Assembly: GCF_030867145.1 (NCBI RefSeq)
Contig: NC_134419.1
Span: 74,085,403-74,149,402 of the forward strand
Length of the DNA: 64,000 nt
From: Opisthocomus hoazin
Lineage: Eukaryota; Chordata; Aves; Opisthocomiformes; Opisthocomidae
Direction of reading: 5' to 3'
Shown here: in pieces, positions 22,509 to 32,240 of the stretch
Position numbering within the stretch: position 1 is the stretch's first letter
Layout: each line of letters begins with the position of its first letter
Program-made: the position numbers and the translations under genes
Notes under the pieces: generated by a model
Database searches by the model: none
Told to the model about the DNA's origin: nothing
The model's input: only the letters and a program-made list of their open reading frames with translations

Positions 22509-25500
22509 GCTAGGAACTGCAGCTAAGAAAAAGCAAATTACATTCCAGCTTTATGTTTCAGGTAAACATTCCTTGCTCCCAATTATCTTACAGTTTGAGC
22601 AGGAGGCTGTGAGAAAGCCAAAGATATCTTCACCAATTGTTCCGACGTAATTCCTCTGAGCTGAAAGTGTTTCTCACGTGGAAGTATAACTTAATCAGGA
22701 AGCATCTAGGGCCTTTACACATTGAAAGGTCATTCCACCAAAAATAAACATAAAGACGCTGCCAGCTTAATGAAAGTTTACTTCAAATGCCATCCAGAAT
22801 TTGTCATCTATTTGTCAACTCTTAGCTTACGACAAGAAAACACACACGTATCCTAAAATAAAATAAACACTTCTGTTATGCCACACTGTTCCTATTTGAT
22901 CATAGTCTGAGCTCTGAAAAAACATTGGATGTGGTCCCACAGGGCTAACAGGAGCAAAATGGGATCTGACAAAACCAGTGAGCTAAATGCACAAATGGGC
23001 TGATGCAGTTTTGCTTTCCTGAAGCTAACAAAAGGAAGCTTTGAAGACCGTATCTCTGTCTTAACTGGAGCTGCTTTCAGATGCTACGATGTTCACAGCA
23101 TCTTAATTTCTGTCGTGAAACTGAGCAAAAATAACCCGAGAGAATACGATTCCCTGGACATCGCAACAGAAGCCACCTGCTTGATGGGCAGTGAATGGAA
23201 GATGGGCCGGGTCCCAGTGTCCCTTTTGGTCATCTGCAGCTCTGATAATCTGAACAAAAGGAGCCAATTCCGATACTATTTTTTACTCAGGACTTCACTG
23301 AACATGAAATTACAGGACTGAAGTTTCAACAAATTCTTGCCAGATGTACTGACAACTGTGACATTATTTTTTCCAATGAAACTATGAAACCATAGATGCT
23401 GTGGCTTCAATGCGTTGAAAGTTTCCCACCACCTGGATTACATAATGATTTTCTTAAATCTGCTTACCACAATTACCCCAAGCTTTGATTCTTGCAGTTC
23501 GAGAGTTTATTGTACCAAAACCATGATGCAGAACTGTGTAAGATATGCCTTTATTTGCCTGTTCAGAACCAAAAGAGATGTTATTCCAAACTACTGAAAG
23601 AAGACTTATTTAGAAAAAAAATTATTTGTGTCCATTATGCATATTTATTTCATAATCACTCAATATTTTTGTCTAATTATGATAAATGACGATGAGCAAG
23701 AATATTATCCTAGGTTTCTGTGTCTTCTTTACACTCTCATTAACTGTGCAGTTAAAACATGATTTCCTGTCACATGAATACACCGTGCTATGAATGTACA
23801 ACCTTGCATCAAAAACTCTTACAAAGATTTTGCTTCTAAGACTTTTGTCCTGGACCAGGCAAAAAGAAGAACAGACAACTGCGTGTTATAAAAACTGGAT
23901 AGGAATTCTGTGAAAAACTCACCTGGATATTCCTCGACTAGTGAGTGTGTAAACCTGCCACCTGAAATTCTCTTGATGTATTTTCTTTTGGAAATCTTCT
24001 AGCTGGATTCATGTTAGAGGAGGAAGAAAGCCATAGAAGATATATTTGCCCAGACACTACTAGATTACAGCATCTGCCACTGAGTGTGTACTGAGTACAA
24101 GGGAACACAGGCCCTACAAGAGCCCAGCATCATGAAGGGCTCAGTCACGCAAGAGTCTGTCTTTTAAACTGTTTATTACTTTGTGGAGTCTTGCTGCCTG
24201 CTTGATATTACTGCAAACTGTGTGTGCTCAGTTCCCTCTCTTGCAAATTCTCCCTGGACGTTCAGGCTTGGCGTTGCTCCCAGTGAAGATACGGACCTAA
24301 AAAGCACGGCGAAATGTGCAGAACTTCAGTCTCCGAGCTTGGTTCCGCTCCCATTGATTGAAGCGGTGGAGGGTAAAGGCTGAATACAGAATTTTCAGTG
24401 CAAAAATATGTACCTAATTCAGGATGGACTTCAGCAAACACACATGTGAAGCTAGCCTTTTACATATATTTCCATGTTTTGATGCCTTGAAAATAGACTC
24501 ATCAAACACGTCCCCATGGAGCACACTCATCTTCCTACAGGCAATAACCTTTACAAACACCATTAACGTTAAAAGTATGGCTGCACTTGAGTTTGTCGTG
24601 AGAAGGATTACTTGGTCATTTCTAGTCTCTCTTCCTCTCCCAAGCTCCTGGTAACATCTCCACTGAACAAAAATACTGCACGGCAGGGCCATGCCCATGC
24701 TGATTAGCCAGCGACCAGCTGTTGAGCAGCTGGCTTCCACTCATCTTTCCTTTGCAGGAGGTGTTCGTATGAGTTCCTCTCCTCTGCCCAGTTGTTGATT
24801 TCCATGGAGTGTGTTGGGATGCAGTGGCTTTTGAAAGGTCCTTCCTGCTAAAGTTTCCGTGAAAGTGGCCATGGATTCAAGGGAGTGGCAGCAGGATTGC
24901 CTCAACACCTTTCAGTTGAGACCAGGCTAAAAAAAGAAGCTATTCAAAAGGGTCGAAGGAATTTAAAAAACAAAAAAACAAACAACTTTCTCATCAGAAT
25001 CTGCTGACTCCTTGAAACCAAACTTTTCTCAGGACTATGAGCTTTGATAGTAAAATTTTCAGACCCAAGAAAAGACAGAAAAAGCACATGCAACGATCTC
25101 GTGGTGTAGAGCTCAAGTGGGCTCTGAGAAATAAAGGTTACAGTCTCTGATCTGGGTGAGAGCCAAGAGACTTGAACCACAATCCAGTGATTGCCCTAAG
25201 CATGGGATTATTCTGGGATGATATTTTTCTACACAAAGATGAAAAGAAGTGAAGATTTCCTTCTCAGTGAAGATCACCGACAACTAAGAAATCTCAAAAG
25301 CTTTTGTGGGGTGGAAGGAGAGACCAGGGCAGCTGTCTTGTTCCCTGGCTCGCTCACCTTGCCAAGGCACACTATTTTGGCAGCTCAGGATTTGCTGAAG
25401 ACTGGAAGTGATCTGCTCCAGCTAACTGCCAGGCCACATTCCTTGCACCAGGGAACAAAAGGAGGGCTGTGCTGTCCTAGAGCTTAGCAAGGAGCTTTCC

Positions 25501-27974
25501 GTGCCAGCATAACCCTCTGGAAATCAGATCCACTGGTTTTATGTTTTGCGCCGTCTGTAATTTTTTTTTTAATAGAGGTGATATTTAAACCACAGAAGAA
25601 TACAGAACAGATGATGTTCAGCCAAAAATAAAATAAAATAAAATATAAGAATATAGAAAGATATGAGAAAATTTGCAACATGCACTTAGAAATAAAAATG
25701 TAGTTTTCCAGTGCCCTGTACTATTTAGAAATATAAACACTGGGAGAAAACCAGCCTTGTTCTGGTTAAAACAAGCTAAAGATTGGAATCTCTAAATATA
25801 TATATACTATAGACCAGAATTTGGGAGGGGGGGGAAGGTTGTTAGCACCATCTGTAATAACAGCAGTTCTGCAAACTAAGATAATGATCATCTAATCGTC
25901 TGTTTCAGAAAATTGATGAAGTTTGGAAAGCATTCCCCTGCTGCTGCAACGAACTCCAGGTTTTATGCCTTATCCAGGTTTCAGTCCTCCTCTGCAAGCC
26001 CGGAGCTGCAGTTCTGACTCAGCCGGCTGAGCAGAAGTGGAGTCCCAGGCTTCCTTCTGACCTCTCTGCCCGATCCGGCATTACTGTCCCTCGAGCAGGG
26101 GTGGCAGCAGAAGATAATATGTGATCAAGAGCTACAGATTACCGTCCTCTGTTCCAATCAAAGAACGAAATTAGTGGCAGTTCAGATTAATCTGCAGGTC
26201 GGCGGCTGCAGCGAGGTGGAGATGTTTCGTTTGATATCGCTGCCTCAGGGGTAGGATGCTGCGGGAGACAAAGCTGGGAGGTGTAAGCAGCAGTCACTGA
26301 GCCATCCTATCCAAATTCACATGTGAACACCAGTCAGAGCCCCTGCTAGAGATGGGATGTTTACCCAGCTCCATGAGCAATGAAATTAAAGGAAAGTGAT
26401 TGTGATAAGCAGCATTCACTCCTCTGATGAGGAGAATTTTATAAAGGCCTTGTCTGAACGTTTTATTTTTTTCAGGAGTATGCAGACTTTCTGCTTGGAT
26501 TTCCTTACTGGCGAAGACTGTATTAAAATTGACCGTGGCAAACCTCACTTTTTCACGAGTGTACCTGTAAGCATGGTTCTGTATATAATTTCGCCTTCTG
26601 GAGGTTATTGTGCAAGTGAAGATCTGTCCTGATTTCTCAGCCAGTTCAAAGCTCAGCACAGGCAAGGTAACGTTCTCCATTAAAACAACGTGTACACCCT
26701 GTGCCACCCAGGAGTTTTACTTTTGCCTGCTCACTTCTAGGCAGCGTTGAGTAGATGTGTAAATGTCTGCGTAGATCAGTAGCTGATGCAACTAGTTACG
26801 CTGCCCAGAAACTCTCCAGCTTGCATCTGCCCATCCTGCCGATGAAACTGTCGAAGCCCTGAATGGCAGATTTCTTATGTAGGTAAATAGTAGTAACTAT
26901 TAACTAGTGCAGCCTTGGCGTAGCTTTGGTGGGGGCCTGGAGTGAGAGCTCAGCTGGAAACAGCTCACGAGAGAAAAGAGGGGAGGCACTAATGCTTCTT
27001 CCAATCCTTCTCAACTGCTCTTATCAGTGAGCCAGCCCTGAGCAGCCAACAACACTCCTGGAAGTGGAGGGGCTGCATTCCTGGCGCGCACTGGAGAGCT
27101 CTTTGTATGGCTAGGAACTGCTCGCACTTCCAAAGCAGGGTTCCCAGGCGGACGCTGCTCCAAGGAGGAGGGCCAGAAGGAGCAGAGACTGAGGGACACG
27201 CATTTATTTCTCTCTCCTTAGCCTGCTGCCTCCTTTGGGACTCCAGTGCGCCAGGGAGAGGGACACAGATGCTATCAGCTATTCCCGTCAATTCAAGGCA
27301 ATAAAAATATTTTGGAGGGATGATTAGGGACAGAGCACCGCTATCATTAAATCAGTTGCCGTACCCACAGAAAATGGAGAAAAACTTCTGCCTCCACACA
27401 TGCCATATTCTGCTACTGCTCATAAAAAGATCAATTTACTCAGGAAAGAGCATTTTCCAGTTCCCTTTTCAGTTGTTTTTCCCAGCCTCTGTATCGTGCC
27501 TGCTGTTGGGCACACTCAGCTCTGGAAATGGCTTTTTTGGGGGACCAAAATTTGCTGGGAAACCTTGAAAAAGTAAACCAGATGCCCAGACTACTGGGGA
27601 TGGCAGCCTCGTGTAGGGAAGAGCCGTTTATCCACTAGGTGGAAGCCTGGTGAGACCAAAGGATGGCCACCACCGCAGAGACGGAAAAAGCTGGCTGAGA
27701 TTGACTCCCATTCATCGTCCTGATTTCTAACGAAGTAGGCCAAGGTTATCCCGCTCTCTGGGTACACCCAGACACCGCTCACAGCAAAGAGTTGCCTCCT
27801 CAGGCTTCCGTCTGACTGACTCAGGAAGAACGGGGAATGGTCAACCAACAATGCCAATTTTGTAAATACTAATGTAGTTTACATATGCCATTCATAAGAT
27901 ACTAGGAAAATGAGGAGCCCCAGAAGTCGAAGTTGTCTTCTGCTGCCTATGTTCTGGACTGAATTTTGCTTTGT
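22509..27974. other. Intergenic between TIAL1 and BAG3
   Basis: AT-rich to mixed sequence. An (AAAAT)n tract lies at 25,624-25,644. Open frames on the minus strand at 24,414-24,740, 26,294-26,707 and 27,591-27,857 look somewhat protein-like but have no recognised homology. They could be unannotated exons or chance. Confidence 0.4.
25624..25644 (+). repeat. (AAAAT)n microsatellite
   Basis: Four consecutive AAAAT-type units. Simple repeat. Confidence 0.8.
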
Positions 27975-29043
27975 CTATGTACAGATCACAAAAATTAAAG
28001 CTGTTTTTGCTGTGTTCACAGCCAGATTCGCTACGTGATTCAAGGCAGGTTGCAGTCCATGCAGAAATACAAAGGCAAAAGAAAAACATTTTTTTTTCGT
28101 ACTTGAACTAGCTTTTGGAGTCTTTTTCAGGTTCAAAAGCTGAAATTTGGAAATCTGAGTACGTGCTTTGTGAATGCCCAGATTTAGTGTAGTTGCACTG
28201 GGATTGCAAGAGGTATGTTTAAAAAGCTGTTTTCCATTTAGGCAGTACACTTGGCCCTCTATTTTCTCATTAATGTTTTGCATTTTCTGTTGAAGTTCAG
28301 AGGAACTGTATTTACCTACCAAATCATTTGCATGTTCTTGGTGTAACTCCAACAAGCAGAGGAGACGATCAAGCCATACGAACCCCACAATGTCTGCACC
28401 AGCACGGCAAATCAGACCAGTTGTGATGGCTGTCTATTTCATAGGCAGTTACACTCAATTCTATACCAAAGAAACATTGGAAATCAAGCCAAAAGCAGTC
28501 TGTAGCAGAAGTGCTAGATCAGTACAAGATTATCAATGGCTTTGCATCTTTAATTTTCTGAAATATGGGGCCCAGTTGTATCAAGTGGTTCTTTTTTTTA
28601 TACTGTTGATACAAACAAGTCCACCATTCTGAGCAAACCGTGAGGCCAAACACCTGCACTGCTCTGGTTAGCAGAGAATCCGTAGTGGAGACGTTTTTGC
28701 TTTTAGCTGAAATGATTTGTGCACCTGGAGTAGGACGTTCAAAACGCAACCAGTGAAGTTCTGGGATATTCATTACTGATACTCTGGATTTGGATGAAAC
28801 GTCAGGTGATGGAAACCGTGCTGGTAGATTCATCATGTCTCTCGAATCTGAAGATGGAGAAACTCTGTGTACTTGCTGCATTTATTAACAGAGCTTTCGT
28901 ATGACTCAATCTTAAATGCATCCAGCAGAGAACTTGGACTGACGCCCGCTTAGAAACACAGTACTCAACACGTGCCGTCTGCATCACTTACCCACAGGTT
29001 CCTCAATAACAGCTTTCCACAATACCTGATCCAGAACAAACAT
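27975..29043 (-). CDS. Candidate small multi-exon gene of unknown function (weak)
   Basis: This is a speculative model. Exon A (28,992-29,043) starts with ATG in a GAAATG context, reads MFVLDQVLWKAVIEEPV and meets a strong GTAAGT donor. Exon B (28,654-28,871) stays open for 72 codons, including the stretch NIPELHWLRFERPTPGAQ, and ends CAG|GTGTTT. Exon C (27,975-28,433) is open for 152 codons from TAG|ACA, contains a helix-like, charged segment (ELQQKMQNINEKIEGQ) and ends in TAG. Joined, they give about 242 residues. The acceptors lack good pyrimidine tracts and the exon B donor is weak. I do not recognise the protein. No gene is known to me here in human. It may be a real lineage-specific gene, a pseudogene or chance. 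Confidence 0.2.
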
Positions 29044-31739
29044 TTCGACTCGCAGTCCTGATCAACAGTGCCTTTTCTGTGCTGGTGAGCTGCTAAATCG
29101 CCGCGGGTACACAGGAGGTAGAAAGCCAGTTTAGAGCTCACTGCAGATGTGTTTCCTGATGCACCAGAGATATCTGCTTGTTTATACAACAAATATACTT
29201 TTTTATACAATGAATAACAATTATATTGTTACAACGGTGCTGCTTCCAACAACCGGTGCTAGAGCGGGCTGGCATCTGGGAGGGAGCTCTCTGCAGACAG
29301 ATCTGTCTCGGACAGATCTGTCACCAGAGTCCTCGTGTGAAGAGCAGATCAAGCAGATGACCTCTGCAGACATTTACTGACCCATCCACCAAGGGAGATG
29401 CGACGGCATGCAGCGAGGAGTCTCCCTGGGGTGGTCCATCCTCTGCCGAGCTAGCACGCTGTCCTGCGGTTTCTGGAAAGCAGCCGCACCAGCCTGCAGA
29501 CTCCAGTAGCCACAGACCCTCGTGTAACTCAGAAGCCGAGGCCAATTCTCTCCACAGGTCTAGGGTCAAAACCGAGAAATGATGCGATTGGCAGCTTGAG
29601 AAAGGAATGACTTCGCTTTGATTTGGGCTCTTGGGTTATTCCTTGGAAATCCACTTGTGTGTACAAGCATAGTAATTTTCTAGCTGGTTTACCTAGAACC
29701 AGCCCATTTTCAAGACAAAGAAACACATGAAGAGCCTGTAGAGTTTACTAACTCTGGGTAACTACAATTACAGAGTTTCTAGTTGTGCTGGAACACCCTG
29801 GAGCAAATGCCGAGACCGGCACTCCTGGGTGTGCAAAGCACTGCACAGATGGGCACCCGGGGAAGTCAGGAGTGCCGTGTTTGCACCACTACAAAGAAGA
29901 CAAAAAATAGCAAATGCTTCTTGGTTGTTCTCCCTTCTGAAATGGAATATACAGACCTTGAGCCTGGAGCAGCCAGACACTACAGACACTTCTTACCTTC
30001 ATAGATTTTCCTGAACCCAAGATTTTTGCTTGGCAGTGTTCCTTACATGAACGTTTCCATAAATCATTCCGATCTGAAATCTGGCTAATGACAATCTATA
30101 CTAGAAGCCATACTGCCTCAGGGCTGCAGTTATGGCCCAGCGACAGCACAGCACAACAGAACAAAAAGTGAATCCCCGTACTGCTGTCCCGTGGAACCTA
30201 CCTAGCTGCGAGGCCTTTCGCCTGCACAAGAAATCAGGCCAAAACCTACCAGTCAAGGAAGACAATTTAATTCGCAGACAAAGCATGAGATCTAGCCAAC
30301 TAAATTCAATCACTAAAACGCTTTTCCTTCTCAGACCGGACTGACCTCTCTCCAGCTGGATGCTTGTCCACCCATGGGTTTCTTTCCTGCAGCAGCTCAA
30401 GTGAATCCTGAACCACTAGCCCACGCCAATTGCTGTGAAACATTATCTCCTCCGTCTCCTAGTAGAGCATGCCCTCACAAAAATATCTAATTTAAACCTG
30501 TAAGATATCCCTTTGAATTTTCCTTTTTTTTTTTTCACCTACTCACTGACCTTATTCATCACCTCTGCCGAGGTGCTGGTTAGCTGTCAGCTGCAGCAAA
30601 ACAAAGAAACCCCATTCTTCGTGTCTCTGTTTACACTCTATCAGCCACAAACCCCATCTGTATCACTTCCCCAACTTACACGAGTAATTTTCCTGCAAGA
30701 CCTTTTAACATCTGCGTCCCCTGCGTCTGAATCAGCTGCTTCTGTTGATTTGGCAAAGACTCTGGCATATGCTACAGAGAACATATGGTCTAAGCACGCC
30801 TTTCTGTTACGAGACAGAGTGAAATTCCTCTGCAGATCTCACAGATTGGAAGCAGAATAAATCTCTGATATGACATCTTTTGAGGCAGCTGCTGACATGA
30901 GTGAGGCTGAGCAGAAGTCCTCTATCACTGTGAAGGGCATGAGAGGTAGCAGAGGTACGAGACGTGTCCGGGGACAGGCACCCCGGCCCCGGGCTGGCTG
31001 TGAGGTGCGCGAGGCGTGCGGCTCGTTGCTGTGGGGAGTGGGGGAGTCAGTAATGGCGGTGAGAATGCGGACATCTGAAAGTAAACGCTCTGCAGAAAAA
31101 TGACCGTTTACCACACTCAGGAGTCAAAGGCACACCACATGAGGACAGAGAACCGGGCCCCTGACGGACCGCAGCATGATTCCAAAGGTGAGGGATGTGT
31201 AGGATGGCGGAGCCGCAGGAGTGAAGGAGCAACTTGGAGCAATCATGAGGTCTGTCAGCGTGACAGACAAAACCCGCTCTGCCAAAAGACGAGGGACTAT
31301 CAGCGCCAAGCAGCGCGGAGAGATCTTTGATCCCGGCCCACGCAGGGAGAGATGCTGACTGTCCCCCCGGGGTGCGGGCAGGCAAGGCAGAGACACTTTG
31401 GTAACGAGCATCCATCTCCGATGAAGGCATGCCCTGAGCTCCTTGAAGGAAACCGTTCTGCAGGAGGTGAGGTCTGCACCGGAGCGACACCGCGCATTCG
31501 CTCTTCTGCTTAAAGTAACTATCACCAGGTGCCTGTGGCCGCTCCTGTGACTGTCGGATGACTACAAACTGGTGTAACTGCGAAGCAGAGTTACCTCCAG
31601 CCAAACCCACGGTCTGCGTGCCGCGCCGGTGCAGCGCCCGTGGAGAAGCGGGTGGTGGCAAAGCTCAGGAGCACTCCTCGCCTTTAGATGCGTTCCTACG
31701 TGGAGCTGACTCCTATCAGCAAAGAGCTGAGCAAGCCCC
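29044..31739. other. Intergenic, upstream of the BAG3 CpG island
   Basis: Short open frames on both strands. A plus-strand frame from 30,870 reads MTSFEAAADMSEAEQKSSIT and runs into GTAGCA, but it has no recognised homologue. Nothing firm seen. Confidence 0.4.
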
Positions 31740-31858
31740 GACCAGGTGAATCTGCTGAGCAGCGCCGGCCCCCGCCCCTCTTTGGGAAGAAGCAGCGTGT
31801 TTGTTGCGGTGGTGTGTGCGGGGGGTGAGGGACGGCCGAGCCGCGCTGGAGACAACCA

Positions 31859-31866
31859 GAAGTTTC
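31859..31866 (+). promoter_or_regulatory. BAG3: HSF1 half-element pair (GAAnnTTC)
   Basis: GAAGTTTC is a perfect two-unit head-to-head heat-shock core, about 100 bp upstream of the three-unit element. The third unit is absent (CAGCC follows). Confidence 0.35.
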
Positions 31867-31959
31867 CAGCCGGGCCAGCTCCTCCGCACCCCCCCTTCCT
31901 CCTCCTCCTCCTCCTCCGCGTCCCTCCCCTCGTCCCTCCTCCGCCTCCGCCGCCGCCGC

Positions 31960-31972
31960 TTCCAGACACTTC
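31960..31972 (+). promoter_or_regulatory. BAG3: Heat-shock-element-like sequence in the BAG3 promoter
   Basis: TTCCAGACACTTC fits the three-unit HSF1 pattern TTCnnGAAnnTTC with one mismatch (GAC for GAA). It lies 18 bp upstream of a TATA-like sequence and about 90 bp upstream of the start codon, a position consistent with HSF1 control. Confidence 0.55.
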
Positions 31973-31990
31973 CAGCCCCCCCCCCCCGCC

Positions 31991-31998
31991 GGATAAAG
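31991..31998 (+). promoter_or_regulatory. BAG3: TATA-like element of BAG3
   Basis: GGATAAAG follows a run of 12 C. It is a weak TATA variant at a plausible distance (65 bp) upstream of the ATG. If used, transcription would start near 32,020. Confidence 0.35.
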
Positions 31999-32062
31999 CC
32001 GCCGGCCCGGCGCCCCCGCCCGGCACTGGGCGCACGGCACGGTCCGGCCGCCGCCGCCCGCC

Positions 32063-32240
32063 ATGAGCGCCGCCGCGCACCCCCCCCCCGCCGCCGGCAG
32101 CGCAGACGGAGGGCAGCGCCGAGCCGCTGCCGCCCGGCTGGGAGATCAAGGTCGACCCGCAGACGGGCTGGCCCTTCTTCGTGGACCACAACAGCCGCAC
32201 GACCACCTGGAGCGACCCGCGGCTGCGGGCGGCGGAGCAG
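32063..32240 (+). CDS. BAG3: BAG3 coding exon 1, WW domain (apparent frameshift)
   Basis: The ATG at 32063 opens MSAAAHPPP, as in other BAG3 proteins. The WW frame ([20 protein letters not shown], then [13 protein letters not shown]) ends at CAG|GTACGG. The coding length is 178 nt, but exon 2 begins in phase 0, so 177 or 180 is required. The conflict lies at or near the C run at 32080-32089. In the WW frame there is a stop (TGA at 32064-32066) and no other ATG before the domain, so an alternative start cannot explain it. An assembly or sequencing length error in the homopolymer is most likely; a true allele defect is possible. Confidence 0.93.

Noticed and set aside
21553..22526. Plus-strand open frames of 308 and 251 codons
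   Set aside because: They fall entirely within a solo LTR whose internal short repeats keep frames open; an LTR does not encode them.
25140..25205. A GGTTCAAGTC-like B-box on the minus strand suggesting a tRNA or tRNA-derived SINE
   Set aside because: No matching A-box, no cloverleaf and no SINE tail found.
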